5,777 nt of DNA from Pseudolabrys sp. (GCA_029945495.1 JAQSCR010000015.1:1-5777); one strand, 5' to 3'; shown: positions 1 through 5,426, counted from the first letter of the stretch. Notes: generated by a model from the letters alone, not told the origin. Numbers and translations: made by a program.

Positions 1-325
1 ATCGGCCAGCCTCTTTCTCGCCGCGAAACATGATGAGGGTGCTTTGATACTGGACGCGGAAGCGCTTCAGCGTGTCCTTGGCCGTATCGAAATCGACCTC
101 GTAAACCATGAGGCTGGGATTTTGCTTCTCGATCTCCTCGACGATTGGGCGCTGCTGCCGGCAGGTCGGGCACCAGGGCGCCGTGACGTGGACGAGGACG
201 GCTTTGCCGTCGGCCTGCGCTTGCTTGAATACCTTTTCGTTAAAAGGTTGGCCGGCTTGGACGGCGAAGGCCGAGCCCAGCAGGAACGCAGAAACGGTGA
301 TCAGTTTGCAGAATTTTGTGAACAT
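1..325 (-). CDS. Exported thioredoxin-fold protein (partial, C-terminus beyond left edge)
   Basis: The minus strand reads open from an ATG at 325 to the window edge, giving 108 complete residues with no stop. Residues 1-24 form a Sec signal peptide: basic start (MFTKFCK), hydrophobic core around 8-21, likely cleavage near AVQA. A thioredoxin fold follows, with the redox motif WCPTC at 51-55 and a beta strand VLVHVTAP just before it. This suggests a periplasmic thiol-disulfide oxidoreductase; the substrate is unknown. The position normally held by cis-proline reads QSTL, so Ser95 replaces Pro. The start is supported by a GGAG about 12 bases upstream and by the signal peptide beginning there. 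An ECF-type promoter motif (382-409) lies 57 bases upstream on the same strand, separating it from the TlpA-like gene behind it. The fold is certain; the exact subfamily is not. Confidence 0.88.
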   Translation of the reverse strand, partial: MFTKFCKLITVSAFLLGSAFAVQAGQPFNEKVFKQAQADGKAVLVHVTAPWCPTCRQQRPIVEEIEKQNPSLMVYEVDFDTAKDTLKRFRVQYQSTLIMFRGEKEAGR

Positions 326-381
326 GGCCCCGTGCGGCTCCGTTGAATGACAAGCAAGCTCCCGTGGCTCGCATGAAGCCA

Positions 382-409
382 ATTTCGCCAGCACGGTCGA
401 AAAGGTTAC
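382..409 (-). promoter_or_regulatory. ECF-type promoter for the exported thioredoxin
   Basis: On the minus strand GTAACC (409-404), a 16-base spacer beginning TTTT, and CGAAAT (387-382). The same arrangement occurs three more times in this window. It lies 57 bases ahead of the thioredoxin ATG, which suits a leader of about 50 bases. Its assignment to the sigma factor at 1683-2249 is inference from motif form and proximity. Confidence 0.72.
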
Positions 410-443
410 GCGCGGGATTCAACTTTCTGTGATCGGCGTCGGA

Positions 444-1094
444 TTACGAACGGCGCAAGAAATCGATCAGCCGTTGCGCGTCCGGAGAGGTCCAGTCCGC
501 AGCACCGGGCATATAGCCGACGATCCAGCCCGAAGCGGAAATCGCGTAAGTGACTGGCATTCCGTAGAGCGCGAACGGAGCTTTCCGCGGGTTTTCGGGG
601 TCGCTAAATGCGACATAGCCATTAGGGTCCAGATATATTGGAAGGCTTTGTATCCGATATTGCCTGGCGAACCGATCAACGACGGCGCGATCCGCTCTAT
701 CTTCGGACACGGCGATAATCTGAACATCCGCGTAGCGACGGTCTTCACGCATATTGTCGAGAATTGGCAATTCAGTGCGGCAGGCTTCGCACCACGATGC
801 CCAGAAATTCAAGAGAACCGGGCGTCCGCGCAATGAAGAAAGATCGATTGTTTTGCCGTCGAGCCGAAAGAGCCGGACTGACGGCACTGATAACTGGGGT
901 CGAAGGATAGTGAATTGAAAGCGTCCCGATCTGAATGCGGGGATAGCGGCGTCCTGCGCGTTTGATCGCGTGACAGTCGAAAGATGCGCCAGTGTCGCCG
1001 CCAATCCCATAATGAAACGGCGCCGCTGACGGCGATTTTCGATCATGCGGCGATGTGAGCTGGGATTGAGTCTGACGATCGCCTTTGTCGACAT
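444..1094 (-). CDS. TlpA/ResA-like exported thiol-disulfide oxidoreductase
   Basis: A 216-residue protein of the TlpA/ResA/AhpC-TSA thioredoxin-fold superfamily. The N-terminus carries a Tat-like signal: RRRFIMG at 24-30, then a weakly hydrophobic stretch to about residue 46 (SNAQ). The mature part has the usual start (VRLFRLDGKTIDLSSLRG, 73-90), a strand VLLNFWAS, the redox motif WCEAC at 101-105, and the cis-proline at 180 in GMPVTY. It probably reduces or oxidises protein disulfides in the periplasm, as in cytochrome c maturation or repair of oxidised envelope proteins; the partner cannot be told. The start at 1094 has a weak GTGAG upstream; a second ATG (residue 17, at 1046) lacks a clear ribosome site but would also keep the Tat motif. 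No copy of the GTAAC-N16-CGAA motif precedes it. It may be read from its own promoter or with the small gene behind it. Confidence 0.9.
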   Translation of the reverse strand: MSTKAIVRLNPSSHRRMIENRRQRRRFIMGLAATLAHLSTVTRSNAQDAAIPAFRSGRFQFTILRPQLSVPSVRLFRLDGKTIDLSSLRGRPVLLNFWASWCEACRTELPILDNMREDRRYADVQIIAVSEDRADRAVVDRFARQYRIQSLPIYLDPNGYVAFSDPENPRKAPFALYGMPVTYAISASGWIVGYMPGAADWTSPDAQRLIDFLRRS

Positions 1095-1142
1095 TGTCTC
1101 ACTTTCTATCCGCCATGATGTTCACGAGCATTTGATGGATAG

Positions 1143-1186
1143 GACGGTGCGCACTCGGCCTATAGGGAGGCTTCGTGCGCACCGTC
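1143..1186. repeat. Inverted repeat with perfect 12-bp arms (hairpin)
   Basis: GACGGTGCGCAC (1143-1154) is the exact reverse complement of GTGCGCACCGTC (1175-1186), with 20 bases between. Within the loop GCCT and AGGC can pair further around ATAGGG. It lies in the 210-base gap between the small secreted protein gene and the TlpA-like gene, 48 bases ahead of the latter's start. No T-run follows on either strand, so it is not a standard intrinsic terminator. It could be an operator, an attenuating leader structure, or a mini-repeat element. The rest of this gap shows nothing I can name. Confidence 0.7.
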
Positions 1187-1304
1187 TGGCCGTCAAATCG
1201 GTTCGGGGAAACCCATTCGACGGTGCCAATCTCCCAGCTGCCTGGGGCTAGCGTCTGGGCAGATCAATTTGAGCCAGCCGCGAGAGGCGACGTTCGGTCG
1301 ACTT

Positions 1305-1547
1305 TTAGTGGTTCAAGCCCGCTTCGGTGGCCCGCGCGAATTGCGCACGCTCCGCCGCGCTGAAAGCCTTCACTGTGGCATTCGCCGGCGCATAGGCGTA
1401 ACTAGACGCACCCGCCAAATGCCGCGCGGTCTGTGCGGTAAACGAGTACGTCTGGCTCGCGCTTTCGCTCGCGTCACTGGCCATCGCAGCCGAAGCGAAG
1501 CCGACGACGAGCAGCGCAGAGAGAGCGATCTTGGTCTTTGTCAACAT
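1305..1547 (-). CDS. Small secreted protein of unknown function (80 aa)
   Basis: I do not recognise a named family. The 80-residue product begins MLTKTKIALSALLVVGFASA and has a textbook Sec signal peptide with cleavage expected after AMA (residue 23), leaving about 57 residues. The mature part has no cysteine, is rich in Ala, Ser and Thr, and contains SYAYAPAN and then KAFSAAERAQFARA. Small exported proteins of this style are common in Bradyrhizobium relatives. The start at 1547 is chosen because AGGAG (1556-1560) lies 8 bases ahead and the signal peptide begins there; a longer reading from 1616 would overlap the promoter motif and add a non-signal stretch. It is divergent from the sigma factor gene and preceded by an ECF-type promoter, so it is probably a stress-induced target of that sigma factor. 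Confidence 0.8.
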   Translation of the reverse strand: MLTKTKIALSALLVVGFASAAMASDASESASQTYSFTAQTARHLAGASSYAYAPANATVKAFSAAERAQFARATEAGLNH

Positions 1548-1595
1548 GGTTGTAACTCCTGTTTGGGATGAGTATGGGTGTCTCATCTGCAACTG

Positions 1596-1623
1596 GTTTC
1601 GCGTTTGTCCGTACAAAAGTTAC
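1596..1623 (-). promoter_or_regulatory. ECF-type promoter for the small secreted protein
   Basis: On the minus strand GTAACT (1623-1618), a 16-base spacer beginning TTTG, and CGAAAC (1601-1596). Spacing is identical to the other three copies; only the last -35 base differs (T for C). It is 48 bases ahead of the ATG at 1547, with the ribosome site between. It lies in the 135-base divergent region shared with the sigma factor gene. Confidence 0.72.
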
Positions 1624-1635
1624 GATCCCAACGTT

Positions 1636-1647
1636 CACGTCGACGTG
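1636..1647. repeat. Perfect 12-bp palindrome in the divergent intergenic region
   Basis: CACGTCGACGTG reads the same on both strands. It lies 12 bases beyond the -35 element of the small-protein promoter and 35 bases before the sigma factor ATG, where a regulator could affect both genes. A perfect 12-bp palindrome is expected about once by chance in a window this size, so only the position makes it notable. I could not identify a promoter for the sigma gene itself. Confidence 0.35.
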
Positions 1648-1682
1648 TTCAGGGCGCATGACGCCATCAAGCCGGCTTAAGA

Positions 1683-2249
1683 ATGAAGTCTGAGTCTGGA
1701 GCTGAAGACACACTTGAAATGTTGATGCAGGCTGCGCAGGCCGGCGACGCTCGCGCCTATGCGCTTCTCTTGAAGAAGATTATCCCGCGCGTGCGCGCGA
1801 TGATCAAACGTCAGCGTCAGTTTCTGCCTGCCGCCGATATTGAAGACCTTGCGCAGGATGTTTTGATCTCACTCCATGCCGTGCGGGCAACGTATGACCC
1901 GGTCAGGCCTTTCATGCCTTGGCTCGTTGCCATAACGCGAAACCGGCTAGTCGATGGTGCTCGCCGCTACGCGCGGCAAAAGGCCCACGAAGTGAATGTT
2001 GATGAGTATCCTGTAACCTTTTCCGAGGAAGGAACGAATACAGACGGCGATCTGTATGGAGATCCGGACGCTCTCAAGCAAGCGATCCAGGCCCTTCCGT
2101 CGGGACAGCGGGAAGCAGTGCAAATGCTGAAGCTGCGTGAGATGTCTTTAAAGGAGGCAGCGGTGGCGAGCGGAGTCAGCATCGGCGCGTTGAAAGTGTC
2201 GGTCCACCGCGCCATGGGCGCGCTTCGAAAAGCTCTGAGTAAGGAATGA
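1683..2249 (+). CDS. ECF (sigma-70 group 4) RNA polymerase sigma factor, ECF16/SigF-like
   Basis: A 188-residue two-domain ECF sigma factor. Region 2 spans about residues 22-97 and includes DIEDLAQDVLISLHAV (core binding) and PFMPWLVAITRNRLVDGARR (-10 recognition). Region 4 spans about 134-185, with LPSGQREAVQMLKLREMS and the helix-turn-helix EAAVASGVSIGALKVSVHRA that contacts the -35 element. It directs RNA polymerase to stress promoters when released from its anti-sigma factor. The stop codon overlaps the start of the next gene (ATGA), a DUF1109/NrsF-type membrane anti-sigma factor; that pairing is typical of the SigF/EcfF-like group responding to heavy metals or reactive oxygen in Caulobacter and Bradyrhizobium. 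The start at 1683 has little ribosome-site support; the next ATGs are at residues 13 and 15, inside the likely fold. A promoter-like motif lies within its coding sequence (2013-2040). Confidence 0.93.
   Translation: MKSESGAEDTLEMLMQAAQAGDARAYALLLKKIIPRVRAMIKRQRQFLPAADIEDLAQDVLISLHAVRATYDPVRPFMPWLVAITRNRLVDGARRYARQKAHEVNVDEYPVTFSEEGTNTDGDLYGDPDALKQAIQALPSGQREAVQMLKLREMSLKEAAVASGVSIGALKVSVHRAMGALRKALSKE
2013..2040 (+). promoter_or_regulatory. ECF-type promoter motif inside the sigma factor gene
   Basis: GTAACC (2013-2018), a 16-base spacer beginning TTTT, and CGAATA (2035-2040), matching the intergenic copies in spacing and in the T-run after the -35 element. It falls in the linker-coding part between sigma regions 2 and 4, about 205 bases ahead of the anti-sigma start. 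If active it would raise anti-sigma production separately from the sigma factor. A chance match cannot be excluded, because these bases also encode protein. Confidence 0.45.
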
Positions 2250-2935
2250 TGTCGATGGACACCGAAAGACTTGCTGAGATCTTGACCGAGGACGCCCGGC
2301 CTGTGCGTCCGTTGCCGCAACCGTGGGTCAGAAGTGCTTCCTGGCTCGCGATCGCGTTTGTTTCCATTCTTGTCGTAGTCTACGCGATGTCGCCGCGCGC
2401 CGATCTGGCGGTCAAAGTGACGGAAGCGCGCTTTCTCATTGAACAGTTTGGCGCCCTCGCGACCGGTATCGCCGCCGGCGTTGCCGCATTCGCGACGACA
2501 ATTCCTGGATACAGTCGGAAGATTTTTCTGCTGCCGGCGATTCCCCTCGCGCTCTGGCTAGGCGCCCTGGGTCAGGGCTGCATCAGCGCTCTCATTCAAT
2601 ACGGCCCCAGCGGATTATCGCTTCAGCCCGACTGGATATGCCTTCCGGCAATTGTTCTTGTTGGCGCGATCCCGGCGGTTGCGATGGCGATTATGCTGCG
2701 CCGTGGCGCACCGCTTTTCCCGCACGTCTCAACTGCGCTGGGCGGCCTTGCAGCGGCAGGGCTTGGGAATTTCGGGCTGCGGTTCTTTCACCCGCAGGAC
2801 GCAAGCCTAATGGTGTTAGTTTGGCAGTTCGGCAGCGTTTTCATTCTGGCGGCGCTCGCGGGGGTGATGGGTCGATATGTTCTGAATTGGCGATCCGTCA
2901 TCAAGGCATCTCCGGGATCCGCAGCGGTCGAGTAG
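2246..2935 (+). CDS. nrsF: NrsF-like (DUF1109) membrane anti-sigma factor
   Basis: A 229-residue protein with a short cytoplasmic N-terminus (about 1-30, with PVRPLPQP) and six hydrophobic segments at about 31-49, 65-86, 92-110, 130-150, 160-180 and 188-212, the layout of the NrsF/DUF1109 family. Family landmarks visible are PRADL (50-54), GAP followed by P (154-159), and LNW near the end. It is expected to hold the adjacent sigma factor at the inner membrane and release it on stress. In studied members two cysteines matter for sensing. Here Cys132 (DWICLP) matches the first, but the usual CPxD segment reads FHPQD (181-185), so His182 stands in place of the second; another cysteine is at 112. 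The ATG at 2246 overlaps the sigma stop; ATGs at 2249 and 2255 are also in frame, and the AGGA at 2242-2245 suits the one at 2255 best. Confidence 0.85.
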   Translation: MMSMDTERLAEILTEDARPVRPLPQPWVRSASWLAIAFVSILVVVYAMSPRADLAVKVTEARFLIEQFGALATGIAAGVAAFATTIPGYSRKIFLLPAIPLALWLGALGQGCISALIQYGPSGLSLQPDWICLPAIVLVGAIPAVAMAIMLRRGAPLFPHVSTALGGLAAAGLGNFGLRFFHPQDASLMVLVWQFGSVFILAALAGVMGRYVLNWRSVIKASPGSAAVE

Positions 2936-2994
2936 GCCGACGATATTACAGTCGCGTGGTAAGGTCAGCGGTCGCAATTAAATCTGGGTCGCCT

Positions 2995-3022
2995 GTAACC
3001 TTTGCAAGGTCCGCAGCGAAAT
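2995..3022 (+). promoter_or_regulatory. ECF-type promoter for the DUF6789-peroxiredoxin operon
   Basis: GTAACC (2995-3000), a 16-base spacer beginning TTTG, and CGAAAT (3017-3022). It shares TGTAACCTTT with the copy inside the sigma gene. It lies 60 bases after the anti-sigma stop and 90 bases before the ATG at 3113, so it would make a new transcript for the downstream pair rather than reading through from the sigma operon. Confidence 0.72.
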
Positions 3023-3049
3023 AACCTGAGAAGCCAATTGAGTCTTCGA

Positions 3050-3074
3050 GCGCGCGGCAATCCCGCACGCGCGC
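3050..3074 (+). repeat. GC-rich hairpin in the leader of the DUF6789 gene
   Basis: GCGCGCG (3050-3056) can pair with CGCGCGC (3068-3074) around an 11-base loop. It would lie in the 5' leader of a transcript from the promoter at 2995-3022, about 40 bases ahead of the start codon. Alternating GC makes several registers possible. A role in mRNA stability or translation is only a guess. Confidence 0.3.
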
Positions 3075-3112
3075 GCGATTTGCACTGTGTAGTAGAAACC
3101 CGAGGGGACGCC

Positions 3113-3571
3113 ATGACTGGATCGAATATATTGAAGGGAATGGTCGCTGGTTTCGCGGCCACGGTGGTTCTGTCCGCGCTGATGATCATGAAAACGATGA
3201 TTGGCGTCATGCCCGAACTCGATGTGATCGCCATGCTGTCGAAGATGATGGGCGCGTCTCTTGCCGTGGGTTGGGTGGCGCATTTCATGATCGGGACGGT
3301 CGTCTGGGGCGGCATGTTCGCCTGGCTCTCGCCATATCTCCCGGGTGGAAGCTACTGGCTCAAGGGCGTTCTGTTTGGCATCGGCGCCTGGCTCATGATG
3401 ATGATTGCCGTCATGCCGATGGCTGGCGCCGGATTGTTCGGTATGGCCTTCGGAGTGATGGCGCCCATCATGACGCTGGTTCTCCATATCATTTTCGGTG
3501 CTGTTCTCGGGGTGGTCTATGCTGCCGAACACCCCGGAGTCGTGTCGCATCCGCAAGTCTCATCGAGATAG
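3113..3571 (+). CDS. DUF6789-type four-helix, methionine-rich membrane protein
   Basis: A 152-residue integral membrane protein with hydrophobic segments at about 8-31, 49-72, 83-104 and 107-137. It has the pattern I associate with DUF6789: LKGMVAGFAATVVLSALM, MPELD (33-37), GWxxHFMIG (53-61), GAWLMMM (91-97), MPMAGAGLFG (101-110) and LHIIFGAVLG. The biochemical function of the family is not known to me. Nineteen of 152 residues are methionine, notably high and perhaps relevant to oxidant exposure. The start at 3113 follows GAGGGG by 5 bases; an upstream in-frame TTG at 3002 is rejected because it lies inside the promoter motif and adds a charged, non-membrane stretch. It is preceded by an ECF-type promoter and followed after 21 bases by the peroxiredoxin-like gene, implying one operon. 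Confidence 0.8.
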   Translation: MTGSNILKGMVAGFAATVVLSALMIMKTMIGVMPELDVIAMLSKMMGASLAVGWVAHFMIGTVVWGGMFAWLSPYLPGGSYWLKGVLFGIGAWLMMMIAVMPMAGAGLFGMAFGVMAPIMTLVLHIIFGAVLGVVYAAEHPGVVSHPQVSSR

Positions 3572-3592
3572 CACAAGCCGAGGATCTGCCCG

Positions 3593-4109
3593 ATGGCGTC
3601 AGAAAAGCTGCGAGCCGGATCGGCGATACCGAAGTTTTCGCTGCCTCGCGTTGGCGGCGGAGAGATAATAGTCGGTGGCCGGCCCGGTTGGACCGTGGTC
3701 TTGGTTTATCGTGGCAAGCACTGTCCGTTATGCCGAACTTATCTGAAAACGCTCGATGGTCTTCGATCAATTTAAGGAGGCTAACATCGAGGTGTTTGCA
3801 ATATCGGGTGATCCACGGGAGAAAGCCGAAGCGGAAGCGCAGGAAGAAGGATGGCGGTTTGCGGTCGGCTACGGTTTGACGCTGGATCAAATGCGAAAGT
3901 TGGGCCTCTACATATCAGAGCCGCGTTCGCCGCAGGAAACTGATCGCCCATTTCCCGAGCCCGGCCTTTTCGTTATTAACCGCGACGGAAAAGTTCAGAT
4001 CGTCGATATTTCCAATGCGCCGTTCGCGCGGCCCGATCTCGCAGGACTACTGAAAGGCCTCAAATTTATCCAGGATAAAGAGTATCCGATTCGGGGAACT
4101 CTCGAATAA
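3593..4109 (+). pseudogene. Peroxiredoxin-like (AhpC/TSA) gene with an internal frameshift
   Basis: Two overlapping frames together encode one peroxiredoxin-like protein of about 172 residues. The first, 3593-3775, gives the N-terminal part with the strand TVVLVYRG and the redox motif HCPLC (Cys44, Cys47), then stops. The second, open from 3747 to 4109, carries the rest: NIEVFAISGD, EEGWRFAVGYGLT, PGLFVINRDGKVQIVD and YPIRGT near the end. The break lies between 3747 and 3775. Restoring two bases near 3761-3766 (for example GAGA reduced to GA) would give LRDQFKEA, a natural continuation of the family pattern. An intact protein would reduce peroxides using thiols. The start has GAGGA about 9 bases upstream. 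Either a real mutation, a sequencing error or an unusual recoding event explains it; the rest of both halves is well conserved, pointing to a recent change or an error. Confidence 0.85.
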
Positions 4110-4138
4110 AGGCCGTTTGACGCATCGAGTTTGTACAG

Positions 4139-4166
4139 GGAACGGGCGCTGCGTCCTCGGCGAAAA
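4139..4166 (+). promoter_or_regulatory. Weak ECF-like promoter ahead of the haloacid dehalogenase
   Basis: GGAACG (4139-4144), a 16-base spacer, and CGAAAA (4161-4166), 45 bases ahead of the ATG at 4212. Spacing and -10 agree with the four stronger copies, but the -35 differs at two of six positions and the T-run is missing. GGAAC is itself a common ECF -35 core. Tentative. Confidence 0.28.
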
Positions 4167-4211
4167 TGCGCGGATTGGGCAACGATTTCGTTTGGTTTTG
4201 GGGGATGGTGG

Positions 4212-4901
4212 ATGGTCAAGGAGCCTTTACAGGGAATACGGGCGTGCGTCTTCGATGCCTATGGCACGTTGTTTGACTATGCTTCGGCTGCTGCCGCCTG
4301 CCGGGATGCACTGGGTGAAAAGCTGGAGCGCCTAACCACAATATGGCGCGACAAGCAGTTACAATACACTTGGCTGCGTACCGTCCAAGGGCGGCATGCC
4401 GACTTCCAGCAGGTTACCGGCGACGCACTCGATTTTGCGTTGGCCACTCTTGGCTTGACGCAATCGTCATTGCGCAGCCGTCTCATGAACCTCTATTTGA
4501 AACTGAATGCCTTTCCCGAGGTGCCGGAAATGCTCGCTAAGCTTAGAGCCGGCGAGGTGAAGACGGCAATTCTCTCAAACGGTTCACCGATGATGCTCCG
4601 GTCCGCGGTCGACAATGCGGGACTTGCCGGGCTTTTTGATGCCGTTCTTTCCGTCGAAGAAGTCGGAGTGTTTAAGCCGCACCCGAAGGTTTATCAACTT
4701 GCCGTCGACAAGCTTGATGTGCCGGCTAGAAATATTTCGTTTCAGTCATCAAATGCCTGGGACGCATATGCCGCCTCGGCCTTTGGGATGCAGGTGGTTT
4801 GGTGCAATCGCTATGGCCAGATGCGCGAACGGTTGCCTGGGACGCCCGACCGAGAGATCAAATCGCTTGCTGATTTGCCGGATTTGATATTGCTCCGCTG
4901 A
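4212..4901 (+). CDS. Haloacid dehalogenase, type II ((S)-2-haloacid dehalogenase, HAD superfamily)
   Basis: A 229-residue cytoplasmic enzyme with all landmarks of type II haloacid dehalogenases (EC 3.8.1.2 family), which hydrolyse 2-haloalkanoic acids to 2-hydroxy acids. Visible are the nucleophile Asp15 in VFDAYGTLFD, Arg46 in IWRDKQLQYTW (halide contact), Ser122-Asn123 in LSNGS, Lys155 in FKPHPKVY with Tyr161, and the SSNAWD block with Ser179, Asn181 and Asp184, followed by VVWCNR. These correspond to the catalytic set described for L-DEX of Pseudomonas sp. YL. The start at 4212 is chosen because GGGGA lies just ahead and the fold begins a few residues later; an in-frame TTG at 4131 would add an arginine-rich, unconserved stretch. 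In a redox-stress neighbourhood the true substrate could be something other than a pollutant. It is followed 60 bases later by the OsmC-family gene. Confidence 0.9.
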   Translation: MVKEPLQGIRACVFDAYGTLFDYASAAAACRDALGEKLERLTTIWRDKQLQYTWLRTVQGRHADFQQVTGDALDFALATLGLTQSSLRSRLMNLYLKLNAFPEVPEMLAKLRAGEVKTAILSNGSPMMLRSAVDNAGLAGLFDAVLSVEEVGVFKPHPKVYQLAVDKLDVPARNISFQSSNAWDAYAASAFGMQVVWCNRYGQMRERLPGTPDREIKSLADLPDLILLR

Positions 4902-4961
4902 GCCAAAATATCGGCGGGTCGCAAACGTTCACGAGCACAAAAATGCGGAAGGAAATGAGCA

Positions 4962-5426
4962 ATGGCCACGGTCAAAGAAAAAGCAATTGTTACGCAACGT
5001 ATCCATGGCAATTGCCCGACGCATTCGCGGACTGAAATCTCAACGCGAGATGTCACGACGATTGTTGACGAGCCGAAGGAGCGCGATGGTACCAATATGG
5101 GGCCTAGTCCGACGGAAACGCTGGTCGGTGCTTTGATTGCTTGTACTAATGTCATCAGCCACAAGTGCGCCCAGTTGCATGGCGTCAAGTTCGCCACAAT
5201 GTCGATTGATGCAGAGGCGATGTTCGATCGTCGCGGAACTCAATTGATGGAAGAAGTCGAGATTCCATTTCCGAAAATCCGGCTTGTGATAAACGTCACA
5301 ACGGACTGCGATCCGGAAACCATGGAAAAGGTGAAAGAAGACCTTCACCGCTTCTGCCCAGTATCCAAAGTGATGCGAAAGTCCGGTACGGAAATCGAGG
5401 AAATCTGGAACGTCCGGTGCTTGTAG
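4962..5426 (+). CDS. OsmC/Ohr-family thiol peroxidase
   Basis: A 154-residue protein of the OsmC family, cytoplasmic cysteine-dependent peroxidases that reduce organic hydroperoxides. The family signature GTNMGPSPTETLVGALIACTN (43-63) holds the first active cysteine, Cys61, and the second lies in HRFCPVSK as Cys132; the spacing suits OsmC/YhfA-type members. The Glu of PTETL (52) and Arg41 or a nearby Arg are candidates for the supporting polar network. Extra cysteines at 18, 69, 116 and 153 are not part of the known site. The start at 4962 follows GGAAGGAA by about 8 bases. No copy of the ECF motif lies in the 60-base gap behind the dehalogenase gene, so it is probably co-transcribed with it or has a promoter I cannot see. 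Confidence 0.9.
   Translation: MATVKEKAIVTQRIHGNCPTHSRTEISTRDVTTIVDEPKERDGTNMGPSPTETLVGALIACTNVISHKCAQLHGVKFATMSIDAEAMFDRRGTQLMEEVEIPFPKIRLVINVTTDCDPETMEKVKEDLHRFCPVSKVMRKSGTEIEEIWNVRCL

Noticed and set aside
429..836. 135-codon plus-strand open frame
   Set aside because: Opposite the well-supported TlpA-like gene; no ribosome site or family likeness.
1552..1579. GTAACT on the plus strand just upstream of the small gene start
   Set aside because: Sixteen bases later the sequence is ATGGGT, not CGAA; it is the complement of the ribosome-site region, not a promoter.
2978..3556. 192-codon minus-strand open frame opposite the DUF6789 gene
   Set aside because: It is His/Arg-rich with no recognisable fold and lies wholly opposite a convincing membrane protein; a shadow of its codon use.
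3747..3775. Programmed +1 frameshift of the prfB type in the peroxiredoxin
   Set aside because: The Shine-Dalgarno lies after, not just before, the shift site and there is no CTT-TGA slip; a +1 slip at ATT-TAA re-pairs poorly and gives a product one residue shorter than the family pattern. A two-base loss explains it better.
3271..3879. 202-codon plus-strand open frame across the DUF6789 and peroxiredoxin genes
   Set aside because: It spans two real genes in another frame and gives an Arg/Trp-rich sequence without family features.
4131..4211. Upstream extension of the haloacid dehalogenase from a TTG
   Set aside because: Adds 27 Arg/Trp-rich residues not seen in the family, and overlaps the possible promoter; the ATG at 4212 has a better ribosome site.
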